From Dysidea avara (taxonomy: Eukaryota; Porifera; Demospongiae; Dictyoceratida; Dysideidae), in the NCBI RefSeq assembly GCF_963678975.1, contig NC_089278.1, positions 14,737,959 through 14,801,958 on the forward strand: a stretch of 64,000 nucleotides of DNA, read 5' to 3'. The notes under the pieces are model-generated. The model did not search any database, was not told the origin of the DNA, and saw nothing but the letters and a program-made list of their open reading frames with translations. Positions within the stretch are counted from its first letter, which is position 1. Each line of letters begins with the position of its first letter. Below, one piece after another: positions 11,101 through 22,509 of this stretch. The position numbers and the translations under genes were made by a program.

Positions 11101-14100
11101 AAACCCAGCTTAGCTTCTACCCAATATTGCAAGATATACCACATCACCTCAAATAATTTCATAGTGTCTAACATGATGTTCCCCTTTGAGGACAGTGTCA
11201 ATATGGAAAATTAATGCCTTGGTATGGTTTCCTGATATGAAGAAAACAACCATTTAATGAAAGATAAAAGTAATAGCAAAGTGCAGGAAACAGACATTTG
11301 CCAGAACCACAAAAGATATATCCCACTCATGAGTTTGCTATTGGTTGTGGTGTAAAACGGTGGCTATGTGCTGCTTCATTGCCTGAGACTGTGATCAGGC
11401 AGTACCAAAATATGGTTTTTTTAAGACCATTCTGTAAAAGTGATTTTTGTCATCTAAGATATTTCTAAGATGGCTTTTAGACACTGCATTTTTAGCATCA
11501 TTTTAGGGAGAACCCTACTAAATAGCTTTACCGTACTGTTTGATTGGATAAAACCAATGGCTGCATTAGAATCATAACCAATTGCAAGCACCAGTGGTCT
11601 AGCACAAGCAAAGCATAATCATGGCATTGCTTTACCACATATGGATGTTAACCATACTAGCCTGGGTTGCTAGTTTTCTGACCTCTTTTGTTGTCAGTAT
11701 ACAAAATTTTAGCTTCTATTAAACACATGCATATTGCAGAGGTTATGGCATGACCAGGAGCTCATCGAATCCTATAGTGTGTAACTCCATACACTACCAA
11801 TACTACTGGCAAAATTCAAACATGGCGTCCAGTGTTACTATGTATATAATTGATTACATCATTCTTACACTGACACAACAGGGATTTACACTGAATGGGC
11901 TGCTACTCCATCATCTTATGTGAAGGTAGCAAAGCTGGAAGATTGTAGAGTCGAAGGTAAAGCTTGGAATGGTCAAGCAGAGTAATTTTGTGTGATTAGT
12001 GCAACTGTAGAAAGTCTGTAGAAAGCCTGAACTTCATTCCATAGCTTTACTTCATTGTAGCAGAAATGTGACATGCTTGAGTATGCGCATCCGCATAATA
12101 TCCTAATTTGAAATATTTTTTAAGTAGTACATGGCAGCCATGTTTGAATTTCGCTGTTTACAGAGTTACATGCTCCCTCGTCCATAGAGTTTGATGCACT
12201 CCTGGAGTGACTTTGTATGGTTCACTGAATACTCAGGTGTTCAAATAGAAGCTGAAAAGTCTGTACAACATTGCCTTTTTCAATCAGTCAAGGTGTTTGT
12301 GGCTCTAATTTCTTGAGATAACTAATGCATTATCCATTAACTTGTATGACAAATACTGTCACTCAAAATTACCCTCCATTAGCTGGGAGCAGATGAAAAC
12401 TATCATGCTGAGCAAAACAATGGGGATAGAGCTGGTATTTACAACCTGCATGGTGCCGATATACAGTATTTTATCCATCATTGTTAGGAATTTAATTCTA
12501 TAGCATTGTAAGTGATAAGACAATATACCTGTTTCTTGAGTAACTAAATCAGTAAATGGTCCATCCCCAACACTGGTAGATGCCCTCACTCTGAACTGAT
12601 ACTCAGTGTCAACATCTAATCCGCTTACAGTGTACATTAGTGTAGTAGCAGATAATGTTACACTAGTGTATGATGAGTCAACAGATCTCCTGTACTCCAT
12701 CATGTATTGTGTGATGATACCATTGGATGGATTAGGCGACATCCATGATAAACTAACTGTACTATCATTAACACCATCTACTGTCAGTGATCTTGGTACA
12801 GTCGGTACTATAAAACAATAAAGTCAACTAAATATTTTACAACAGAGTAAAACAACATACTATCTTGTCCAGATAGTGATGTTAATGAACTACTGAATGG
12901 TCCAGTTCCATCACTGTTTACAGCAGCCACTTGTACTGTATATTGCACATATGTAGTTAGTCCAGTTAGAGTATATGAGGTGGAGCTGGTGGATACAGTT
13001 GATGTGCTTCTTCCAACTTGTCCATAACGTATCTGATAACCTGTCAGTGGTCCATTGTGGTCAATCTCTGGTGGCTGCTGCCATGTTACTCTGAGAGATG
13101 ATGGGTCAACAGCCATAACTGTAACACTCTGTGGTGGTGAACTAGGTGCTATGGAAATATCAATATACAAAATAATACACTGATAATACTTACCAGCTGT
13201 AAGTGTTGTAGCCATTGCATCACCAACTGCAGTAGTATATACATCACTGTTTCCTATAGCTCTGACTGAAAATCTATACCCAGTGTTCTCTTCTAAGTCA
13301 GTGAAGTCCACACTGGATTGACTACCACCACTGACCTCTAAATATCCGACATAGTCAAATGATAGCAAATAACTGAGTATACGATAGCGAATGGCACCAA
13401 ATGTGGATGGTGTCCAAGTAACTCGAATGCTACGAGACCCCAATGTTGTTGCTCCAACATTAGAAGGTAACGTTGGACCTATAATGACACAAGTCATGTA
13501 CTGTATATGATTGTGACCTGATTTGAAACCCAACCACTTTTGGCACAAAAACAAATTTTAAAACAATAAGGGGTAAAATGGAGGTAACTTCGTCACTGGG
13601 GTAACTTCATGAATTCCAACTTAGTTGGGCTGTAGCTCCTAAACTGTTTAATGAAATTATTTGGAAATTTCTAGCTACTCTGTGGTTTTACAACAACATG
13701 ATTTGATTGAAGTAGCATAGCACGACTTTGCTTGAAAAACTTCAGTTCCATACCAAAACTTTGTTATAGCTGAATCTCTAGCCATTTCTTCAAGTGCAAC
13801 ACTTGTAATCTTAGTTCTCATAATCAACAATCAACAATTGCATAAATAAGCCCTCCTCGAGTACAATTGAATGATTGCACATTGAAATTGTCTTGAAACC
13901 ACCTGAGGAAAATGTTTTGCAGCCAAATTAAGGAGTTGTCTGCTTCTCTAGCATGTTTTCTAACAAGCCATTTAGGTAAGTAAGACTGTTTTCTTGCAGA
14001 TTGATGGTCTTGCTGGGTTGCTGTCAGAAATTCATGATGTTGTCCCATATGTGATTTTTTAACACTGCCAGATATTTTTATTTATTTATTTATTTATTAT

Positions 14101-17100
14101 TGATACTTTGCAGACCTCCACTAGGGAGTATAAAGCACAGATACACACAAGAGAACATACATAAGCACAAAGTATACAACGTTTTAGCCTATAGCTGGGT
14201 TAATACAAAAATAGTCTACAATTCTTTTCTTAAAGTCATCTATATTGCTTGCTTCAATTGCAGTAGCTGGGAGGCTGTTCCATATTTTAATAGTGGCAGG
14301 AAAAAATGAGTGAGAATAAACGTTTAAGTGAGCTGACACCTGTCTGAATCTTTCCCTCTTGTACATGTAGTTATTGACATAGGAAGGTGGTGGCTGGGAA
14401 TGGAAATTTCATTATGCAAAATTTTAAATAGCATGATAACCTGCGAGATTTCTCACCTACATTCCAAAGATGTCTATCCAAGTGAGTTCAACATCCCTGT
14501 GACGCTAGACGTAAAGCCATAATCACCGGTCACAGATCTTGCAGCTCTACGCTGCACTGATTCAACTAAATTAATGTTTGTATTCGTAAACGGTGACCAC
14601 ACAACACTAGAATATTCCACATCAGTTTGTGCCATATAAAATCTGTGGCTATGTCAAATCACTCACAATTTGGCATGCACAGACTACATAAACACATGTT
14701 ACCTGTAGCCAAGTTTAGTTGCAATCAGTTTTGTTGATGGTGGTAAGTTATGAACACGAACACAAAATATTCACAGAGATACCTCCATAGCCTACTACTA
14801 GTATAACGACATTACTTGCCCAACAATTTCACACTAGATTTATCACTCTGTTTCTGAAACAATCATCCTATTTGTGTAAAATCCTATAATTCTTCTACAG
14901 TATTGATAAGACTGGAGTCAATGCTATGGGATTATCCTTCTTTGCAAACCTGTAGTATGTACTCTTATACTATTAGAGAGAATGCAGTTTGATCTGAGAC
15001 TACCCCAGTCCATTTTAAAACCAGCTAGTCTGTGCCCAGCTCCTACCCTCTACTCCAATGTGAGCACATATGACAGTATTTATCGGCGAATGTACACTGT
15101 ACCCAAAACATAGGTTTTACAATATCAGGTGGCAATTGCTTAACAAGTTAAAACACTACAGACACTTAAAGTTTGGTCATTCCCCAGTTCCCATTTTCCT
15201 AGAATTTTATTTACCCCACTACTCACACACTACTTCATTTCATCATTGTATTATATAACAGGTTTGAAGTCAGTGCATGCTCATATGACACATGACCATG
15301 ATAGAATGCATTATACACACAACATGGTGTATACCTACCTACTTGAAGTGTTATACTTGCACTATCACTACCAAGCAGGTTAGATACAGTACAAGTCCAT
15401 GTTCCAGTATGGTAGCTTTGTGCACTGCTGATAGTATATGTGCTACGATATACTGCACTGGAAGAAGTGTAAGTCTCAGCAGTTGTAGTGCCACTACCAT
15501 ACGTAGACCCATCTTGTCCCCAAGTGAATGAGTCAGGGACAGAACCTCGTGATCTACAAGTTAGTGACACTGAAACACCAGCATCAGTATTAATGTGAGA
15601 TGGTGATGGAGTGTCTATTGTTGGAGATGCTAAGAAATAAGCAGGCAGGTTGAAACCTGTGAATCAACAATAAACTAAACTCACTTCTTGAACTTGCATA
15701 GACATTTAGTGTTAGAGTCTGTGTATTAACAGAGCCACCTGCAACAGTCATACACTCATAAACACCTTCCTCAGAAGTTGTAAATGAGCTGCCACATCGA
15801 TAGAGGTCATTAGATCCAATATAACCTTCACTAACACTGGAGCCACGTGTCTCTACTGGGGCACCAGATGAACAACTTTGATCAACAGGTAGTTGGGAGC
15901 CATCACGAAACCATCCACCAAGAAATGAATTAATACCAGCAGTACCAGGAGGTTCTCCAGTGACACAGCGAGCAATTACACCAGGTGAGCCTGGCTCGAT
16001 TACATATCCATTGTTTGGAATAACATTTGCAGAATTAAGTGCATTACTACCTCCAATCAGTGCAGTTCCTAGAGAATGAAGCAATAAAGTTAATGATGCA
16101 CAAATTTGAAATCAAATTCTTACCAGATATGGTGATTGTAATTGAACTGCTTGTTACAGTTATGGTTTGAAAAAAGTTAACAGTAAACCTTGCTCTACAT
16201 CTCAGACTATCAATAGCATCCTCTGCTCTAAGATTAGTACCAGTGACTCTCCGTGATGCCTGACCATGTGGGAAACAAGCAGGATTTCCACCATTATAAT
16301 CACTAGTCTGGAAACATTCATCAGTTATCCAGCTATACGAAACTGAACCAGATGGACTTGGTGACACCACACATGTAAGAGTAAGACTGCTAAACAGTGG
16401 GTATGTTGACAAAGATGGGTTTCTCTCAATATAGGCCGTATACTGAGCATCAGTGTCTAAAAATACATAACCTACTTTAAAACTTAGCTATACATGTATA
16501 GTGTACGTATAGTATAACAAAAAATGAAAAATTTGAAATTTTATAAGTTAGTAAGATCACAATCTGAAGTACTAATTGCTTTATCCATAGTGCATGTAAT
16601 AGCATTAGCTCCATCACTATAACTAGAATCTTGTAAAACAACTAGATAGCACAAACTATACACTACAACTCATACAGGCATACTATTAGGATACATCATA
16701 CAGTATGTTGTTACACCACACAAGTTTTATAATTACCATAGAAACCTATAATGTACCTGCTAGCTATAATAGGCAACAATAAAGCCACTGATACCTGTGA
16801 ATGAATACCTTGCACTGTGAAGTGGAGGACAAAGGTATGTCCATGATGTGTGCATTGTGCCTACTGCAGGAGACACATGTCAGGTGAAAAAAGCAAGACC
16901 ATATATAGTATTTGAGTTACATTATTATGAAGGCATCAGACAGTCTGTTAGTCAGTCATTAGAAACCTTAAAAATTTTGTAGTAACTTATTGGAACACAT
17001 TTTGGGTTACATTGAAAGTACATTTGATACTACTGTACTGTATGATGATCTAACTCTATGGTCACACAGAACTAAGTCAGTTAACCAGCTTTAACCCATA

Positions 17101-18470
17101 TATGTATTAAATACTAAGTTGCATTTGATATAGTATTGAGACACATAGTAATGTGCTAAAATAGGTGGCATGCCACACCATCCAGTTAACAACTTTCATT
17201 CATCCATGCTCAAATGGGACACGTGCGAACACCTTCCAGTTTTGGTAACCTACATTCCAAATTTGCTCTAAAATACAAGTCCTCAAAGTAATGCACCTTC
17301 TCATTTCACAGACTTACGAAATCACAATAAAACATATAAGACGCACTTAATAGAGGTTTAAGGGAAAATTGCAGCATCAACTTTCATTGAAAAACATATG
17401 CAGAGTTTTGAATAATTACTGATGCAAAATAGAGGTTGGTTTGATAACCAGTAAATAGGAATAACTGTGAAATTGCTCACTTTTTGATAATTTAAAGATA
17501 ATCTGCAGGGGCAGCTCCAGAGGGATTTCTGATGTTTCCAGAAACCGGTCAAGTGTATTTAAGCAGCTAAAAGTATATTTAGCATTGATTTTGCAAAGGC
17601 ATAAGACGTTCAAATCGAGATACTCTAATAAAGCAGTCAATCACTCTAATAAAGCAGTCACAGTGAGAACTGAGAAGTAGAGTAGCAAGGTATAGCTATA
17701 AATAAGGATTTTATGTACTTTATCAGTTTATTATAGTTAGTGGAGGGCAGTTATTCTCAGCAGGCAGTTCAGTACCTCTTTTTTTCTTTCTTTTTTTTTT
17801 TTTTGGTCCGAGTTCACCAAAAGTCTATAGCTATATGCTCCTGATCAGAAACCAGTCACCAATATCCTGGAGCCACCTATGATCTGACCTCGACTGTGGT
17901 ATAGGCTCTAACAGAACAGTCAACAAATCAAGTAAGTGCTATAGTCATCAGTAGGGGAATTCTAAGGGCTCCAATGGAACAGCCGTCAGCCATCCTAATA
18001 GAAGAGTCTTCTCGTAGAATCAGTTCGCATTTGCCCAGACCAATTTTGGATGCCAAAAATATTCGGCCTTGGTCAACCAAAATCGGTCCGGCCGGACCGA
18101 TTTCACCCGGACCTCCGTGACAGGACACACACAGCCACGAATAGGGTAATTTTATAACTATCCTTTTAAGGACGTACGGATCATGGATAAAACGCGATCA
18201 AACATACAGTGTAGTGTGTGATAAGAAAGCTGTTGTGATCGTGTTTTATCGATGATCCGGACCGGTCCTACAATGTTCCCACCATGAAGCCATAGCCTCC
18301 TTTTCCATTAATCAACCACTCCCTCTAATGACGTACGTTATCTTGAGCACGCAATCAACACATACGTAGCTACATGGTGTGTAATAGTTATTCAGGACAG
18401 GTAAGCTACTTCTTTTACCTTGCTTGATAAGCAACAGAACGAAGACGACAAAACCTCTGCAACTGCTCAT
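3631..18470 (-). CDS. Large single-pass receptor: signal peptide, 3 Ig, 11 FN3, membrane helix, tyrosine-rich tail
   Basis: I built 21 exons, all phase-compatible, giving 1,707 residues: 18419-18470 (signal peptide); 16124-16456, 15685-16068 and 15339-15629 (Ig-like, with paired Cys and WTCTV/YECM patterns); 13194-13478, 12861-13148, 12529-12807, 9571-9858, 8959-9258, 7776-8054, 7450-7731, 6267-6566, 5884-6177, 5484-5828 and 5300-5406+4722-4944 (FN3); 4567-4663+4234-4516 (juxtamembrane domain resembling that of receptor tyrosine phosphatases); 4142-4178; 3946-4090 (membrane helix, about residues 1597-1621, then RKK); 3631-3862 (tail). FN3 hallmarks are the early Trp (SWMSP, VTWDPP) and the late Tyr with VRA. 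Almost every domain exon is phase 1-1. The tail carries YEDV, NPAY (1677-1680), NPSY (1691-1694) and a final EYR. NPxY motifs in other receptors recruit PTB adaptors; binding here is inferred. No kinase or phosphatase domain is present. The ligand is unknown. Exon choice is strong from frame; an extra Ig exon in the 2-kb first intron is possible. Confidence 0.85.
6744..7282. mobile_element. hAT-type non-autonomous DNA transposon with 8-bp target duplication
   Basis: The element at 6,752-7,274 starts CAGTGTTGGGAAAGTTAC and ends with the inverse GTTACTCCCAACACTG. It is flanked on both sides by the identical 8-mer GGCACACA (6,744-6,751 and 7,275-7,282). An 8-bp duplication and CAGTGTTGGG ends are typical of hAT-derived MITEs. 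The inside is AT-rich, full of TTAC/GTAA units, and has no transposase. It sits in an FN3-FN3 intron of the large receptor gene. Confidence 0.9.
8060..8115. repeat. (TA)n(TG)n microsatellite
   Basis: Alternating TATATA followed by TGTGTG lies just upstream (in minus-strand terms) of the FN3-6 exon, in an intron. Confidence 0.9.
8135..8575 (+). repeat. Fragment of the GACT-rich composite repeat family
   Basis: It begins with ACTGTATAGTAGAGACCAT, has a (GACT)n tract at about 8,240-8,340, then GATGTCTTCAGATCAGC and GGGCTTGATTTTGTCAC. These landmarks recur in the same order at 53,404-54,100 and, inverted, at 20,410-21,079. It is a diverged, shorter copy in an intron of the large receptor gene. 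Confidence 0.7.
8693..8806. mobile_element. Short foldback element (copy 1)
   Basis: The left arm GATGCCTACACCTGCAGATA is answered by the inverted right arm TATCTACAGGTGTAGGCAAC. A second copy with the same arms is at 42,309-42,412. It is about 110 bp, non-coding, and looks like a small inverted-repeat MITE. Confidence 0.65.
9925..10599. mobile_element. TA-flanked inverted-repeat element, 671 bp
   Basis: The element at 9,927-10,597 has ends CCGTATAACAACAAAATTAA and, inverted, CCGTATATCAAATAAATTTG. Both arms continue with TTTGGCGAA-type repeats. It is flanked by TA on both sides, as for Tc1/mariner-type or similar MITEs. No transposase is visible. It lies in the intron between FN3-3 and FN3-4 of the large receptor gene. 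Confidence 0.75.
10600..12520. other. Intron sequence without recognised genes
   Basis: This is the remainder of the long intron between FN3-4 and FN3-3. It contains one minus-oriented copy of the dispersed motif (ATTAGAGTATCTCGATC, about 10,943-10,962) and otherwise only scattered low-complexity sequence. No exon-like frame with splice signals was found. Confidence 0.5.
14078..14640 (-). mobile_element. 5'-truncated LINE, C-terminal end plus (TAAA)n tail
   Basis: On the minus strand, 14,366-14,184 encodes YSHSFFPATIKIWNSLPATA followed by IEASNIDDFKKRI. This is the stereotyped C-terminus of many LINE reverse-transcriptase proteins. Downstream on the same strand, at 14,100-14,079, is a (TAAA)n tract as expected for a 3' tail. 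Sequence up to about 14,640 continues the same open-frame remnants. It is inserted in the intron between the Ig-like and FN3 exons of the large receptor gene. Confidence 0.75.
16800..16985 (-). repeat. Diverged fragment of the GACT-rich composite repeat
   Basis: GAAGGCATCAGACAGTCTGT followed by TAGTCAGTCATTAG resembles the minus-oriented copy at 20,800-20,880. It lies in the first intron of the large receptor gene. Confidence 0.45.
16990..18415. other. First intron of the large receptor gene
   Basis: No Ig- or FN3-like exon with splice sites could be found here. A tandem pair of the dispersed motif is clear at 17,617-17,660 (GAGATACTCTAATAAAGCAG, then a second copy). The stretch 18,040-18,120 contains short inverted pieces around CCGGCCGGACCGA. 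Confidence 0.5.
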
Positions 18471-18530
18471 TCTTTTCCGGTCAACAAGTCACGTGGCTAC
18501 AATGTAGCACGTAGCATTGTTCCGGATACT

Positions 18531-18581
18531 TTGGCGCAGCCGCCCCTTCGATTCTAATCGAAGGGGCGGCCGCACCAGAGG
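18531..18581. repeat. GC-rich near-perfect palindrome in a promoter region
   Basis: The arms 18,539-18,553 (GCCGCCCCTTCGATT) and 18,556-18,570 are perfect inverses with a 2-bp spacer. They extend outward imperfectly for about 8 more bases. The palindrome lies about 70-110 bp upstream of the receptor ATG at 18,470 and interrupts the spacing seen at the paralogous gene. It could be a tiny foldback element or a regulatory hairpin. Confidence 0.75.
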
Positions 18582-18590
18582 GACATGAGT

Positions 18591-18640
18591 TTTATGATGC
18601 AATCAATTGCAAAACGAAAACTGTTTACAGGAAGTCACAA
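18591..18640 (-). promoter_or_regulatory. Conserved upstream block of receptor genes (copy 2)
   Basis: This matches 1,820-1,870: TTTATGATGCAATCAA, then ACGAAAACTGTTTACAGGAA. It lies 121 nt upstream of the ATG, against 63 nt in the other gene; the palindrome accounts for most of the difference. A GTCACGTG E-box lies nearby at 18,488-18,495. A shared promoter or 5' UTR element is inferred from conservation between paralogues. Confidence 0.5.
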
Positions 18641-18959
18641 GATGTGCATCATCTACGAATTTTTCAACGAACGAGATGATCATAACCAAACCAGTGGGCA
18701 TATTAGGTAGCTAGCTATTTTTTTATCCATCAACGTCAGATAAAATAGCTCTCAGTCACATGCAATATAAACTGAAGAATACAACTATTATTTTTTTCCT
18801 AGGCTAGATGGACTGCCCTTGCCTACCACCCACAGCACTGGCTGTCAAGTACTGGACAGCTGGAGGGTACCATCAGCTGAAGGATACATCTACAAGTTAA
18901 CTAGCTAGACCAAGTTAAGTTACTGCAGGCAAAGATTATTCTTGAATTACAAACAATTG

Positions 18960-21727
18960 TTAATTTTCATATTCATAAATGTCATCGTTCACTTTGCTTT
19001 CATGGCTCATGTAGAATTCAGGGTTACTGTATGCAGTGGTGACCTTTATGCTATCACCATATGATGGGTTAGGTACAATAGCAACACCATCTGCACTCTC
19101 ATAAATTGGGTCTGATGACCACTTCACTGCTGCTAGGTTTCCATCATATACCACCTTAGCTTGATCACCACTTGACCTATAAGTGATAACCAAATAAATA
19201 GCAACTTTATTAATTCTTACCTCATCTTTTTCCATTGGAAAGCAAAGTAGATATTGATAGAAAAAGAGATGACAAATCCGATGATGAACAAAATAAGCAC
19301 CATTGACAGGCCAACAGCAATGACTGCATCGTAACAACTTCTTGCGCCAGATTGTGTACCCCCGCTTGTTTCAGCAGTCAATGCCACTAGGAGAGGACAA
19401 CACACCTTAAGTGAGTTATACAACACACTACAAGTTGCCCATGCATATAGCTATTAACTATAACATTTTATTGAGAACAAGCATGTAGTTTGATATTAGA
19501 CAGAAGGGATCACTAGCTTCCTTTTAGTTACAATCTCTAACAATCATATGTCAATTTCTGAATTAAGCCATGGATGTTGAAATTCAAAGTGATTATGATT
19601 TTTGGTGCTGGTCAGGGAGTAGCTAAGCAGTGTGTACATTGAGTAGTTTGATGCAGCTGACATTTTATGTGTCTTAATCTTTGAAGATTTAGCAGGATTT
19701 GCTATAAGAGGGTCAGTACATTGTGCAACTGTACAGCTTTACAAATATCATGGCCTGTATACACGTGATAATGTATGGCTGTACACAAGCTGTGTGAGAT
19801 GAGTCAAATACCTTTTGATCTGTGGGGATAATGAGTAACAGTTGAGCAGCACAAGCGTTACCAAACTGGACAGCATATACATCTATACAGTCATGCATAT
19901 ACTATATAAAATTCTAATCCAACATCTATACCAGCTTCATAATCTTTTTTGTACACTTAACAGCCATTTTGCACTCATCATTAAATATTTATTTAAACAA
20001 AATGCTGTGACCTGATTGGTAATGCAATTGTGGTTGCAACACAAACATTGCTAATATCATCTGCATGCCTGAATGGTATAAAAGGGTTGACAGTGTATAC
20101 AAGAGAATACATAGCTAATGCCAATAAAGCAGTGTTGCCAAGTACCTAAGGTACAAGTAGCAAAAAAAATAGGAATTTTCAACTAGAGTAGGGACCATAA
20201 AAGATAACAAAAAGTACTGAAAAAAGTTGGAGTAGTGCATGATGTTAAATGCAATAAGAAATGTTATATCCCTACTGTGCATTTCCATTATGGTATTGTT
20301 TACTGTGATTTAATATCGTGCACTACTCCAACTTGTTTCAGTACTTTTTATTGATATGCTATAGTCCCTATTCTAGTTGAAAATTCCAATTTTTTTTTGT
20401 GTACTTGTCTGTTAATCTTTTTGTAAAAAAAAATTATTGTGACTGGTGAACCCACGCATACCGCATCAAAGGAAAGAATGGCGCCACACGCCACAACTAT
20501 CAATTATTGTCTGAAAAGTGAAGTATCCATTACACTTCATTGTTAACAAATCCATTATACAGCATTGTGAAACAAGAACTGTTCGAAAAGCACCTCTGCA
20601 ATCAAAGTAGCCACTATGAAAAATACAGACGATTTCCATTACGAAAGGAAGTCATCATGCACTACCGCCAAATTAACACCTTTTGCTGTTAGCAAAGATG
20701 AATGGAACACAAAGGAGGACACTGGTAAGTCCATGAAGAATACATTGTAAGTACTGCGGTATGCCAAAAGGTACATGTCCGGCTGAAGTGACATCAAACA
20801 GTGAAAAAATCAAGCCCGTAGCCTTGGCCATTATCAAGTTATGCTTGTCTTAAGGCATCAGTCAGTCAGTCAGCCACTAGAAAATTCAGTTTAATAAAAA
20901 AATTCATAGCAAGCAACTTGTTGAAAGCATTTCCGTCGATCTGAAGGCTTGTTTGGGCTTAGTTTTACCTATAAACAATACTGGCATTGTTGTCAGGGAA
21001 AATTGAGGCTGATTTTTGGGTGATGTTTTTTCATGGACCACGCCCAAACCTTAGTGGTCTCTACTATCATACTGTAAAACTAATAGTTGTCCACTAGCTA
21101 CCTCAGTACGTGCCACTGATTTCGCTGCCTGAAATGGTATATAGGAGGGGCAGTCCATCTAGACTGCTTGTTTTTTTTGTTTGCTTTGTTTTTACTGTGA
21201 AAACTTCACAAACAGAAGAATATACACAGATATAATATAATAAATAATGTTAGCTATTGATTGCAAAATAATAGTTACGTAGCAGAGATTTGAATATGTC
21301 AGTGTTTTCCGCTTCAAAGATGTAGCGAGGTAGTACGTCCAATGAAACTGAACAATACAGAGTATCTCTTTCAGGATATAACTAGCCTTTGTGACTTTTC
21401 AACTGTAGTAGTATGCCACTTAAGTTTGTTTTTTTTTTGTTCCACAACTGATTTGCACTGGCGGTTGCCACACTCACACTACTGTGTACGAGATCGTGGT
21501 ATCGTGCATCATTATCATCAATCGTTTCCTTGCACAACCTTACAACCGAAGGAAAGATTCTTTTATCCCTCAATGCTGAATGATCAATACGCTAACTACG
21601 CCCTCCGGCCTCGTCTCAGTGACGCACAAACAGACCCAAATACATACGTACCTTGTGCTGAGAAAATATGTATAAGTGCGAATATCATCAGAAGATTACT
21701 ATTCAAGTTTCTGTTTGTGTATCCCAT
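18960..21727 (-). CDS. Short tyrosine-tailed membrane protein, 'headless' paralogue of the large receptor
   Basis: Three phase-matched exons give 152 residues: 21652-21727 (signal peptide MGYTNRNLNSNLLMIFALIH..SAQ, donor GTACGT, phase 1); 19221-19386 (about 20 extracellular residues with one Cys at 43, then a membrane helix at about 46-70 and WKK); 18960-19176 (tail). The helix exon aligns with that of the large receptor (both have IGFVIS, then N and a basic stop) and has the same start and end phases. The tail shares DG..I.PNP(A/S)YG with it and holds seven tyrosines (91, 106, 120, 130, 136, 148, 150), including NPSY at 117-120 and YSNP at 130-133. No Ig or FN3 exon is visible in the 2.3-kb first intron, which holds a composite repeat. 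It may be an adaptor-like signalling chain or a decayed receptor. Linking exon 1 to the rest rests on phase and position only. Confidence 0.65.
20149..21079 (-). mobile_element. Composite repeat with terminal foldback (copy in minus orientation)
   Basis: The 20,149-20,407 part is a foldback: AGGAATTTTCAACTAG and its inverse flank long arms containing GTTATATCCCTACTGTGC. Next comes a region with ACGCATACCGCATCAAAGGA, then GGCATCAGTCAGTCAGTCAG, ending at GGTCTCTACTATCATACTG. The same order of landmarks, inverted, is found at 53,404-54,391. No open frame is convincing. It lies in the first intron of the short receptor gene. Class unknown. Confidence 0.75.
21190..21560 (-). mobile_element. Possible LINE C-terminal relic
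   Basis: On the minus strand, the frame after 21,380 reads RDTLYCSVSLDVLPRYIFEA then ENTDIFKSLLRNYYFAIN. This resembles the end of LINE proteins (NSLP....EA.N...FK..L). A run of T on the plus strand (21,171-21,178) could be a tail. Weak, by-eye match. Confidence 0.35.
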
Positions 21728-22509
21728 TCCGAAGTACTCCTGCCAGGTTGCCTCCTTCTTCACAAGGTCACGTGCTCGAAGAAAAATCAACAGGAAATGA
21801 AGAAACCGGAAATGGGTAATCACGCCGGGTTCAGTGAGGCGTTTCTTTGACCTTGGATCGAGCCTTGGATGGCCTGGAAGACGAGTGACTGTACTTGCTG
21901 AATGCCAGAATGAGCCGCGATACACACAACTCAACACTTTATTACCTGCTTAAACAGCAAATCAGTCTTCACCGATTCAGCTTAAGATATAACGACGCTA
22001 CAGTGTTTGCAACCCCTAGAAAAGTACGTGAGTTCCGTGTACAGTATGAATTTGTATTAAACCAACTCTGTACTATGACATTGAAAATTGGGAGGTAGGA
22101 TCCTTTAGCAGCTGGCTTAAGCGCGGAAACTAGGCTTGAGCGGTTTTGCAGTGCATCATGGTAGATCATGGCCGGCCAGTAGAGGATTTTTTGTTTAGTT
22201 TTGTTTAGCTCCCCTCCCCCCTTCTGAAAATAAAGCTAAAGGCAACACAGCCACTGGACACAGATTTTTCTTTACTGGGGGAGTAATGTATCCAGGCAGC
22301 ACAGAGTTGTGAATTCTCCACATCAGTGGCAAATCACTAACAATAAATGATGTACAAAAGTAACAGTAGTAGAACTATGTATATTATATTGCATTGTATA
22401 AGGAACTGTAAGTTGCCATACTTTTTACATCACCACTCATAATATCGCTGTAGCCAGTGTCTAGTGATGTCATTCACTCTTGGCTCTATATCAATGCCTC
22501 GTGTGCTAC

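Noticed and set aside
21342-21800. A 152-codon plus-strand frame.
   Set aside because: It overlaps the signal-peptide exon of the short receptor on the other strand and a possible LINE relic; composition is not protein-like and there is no homology signal.
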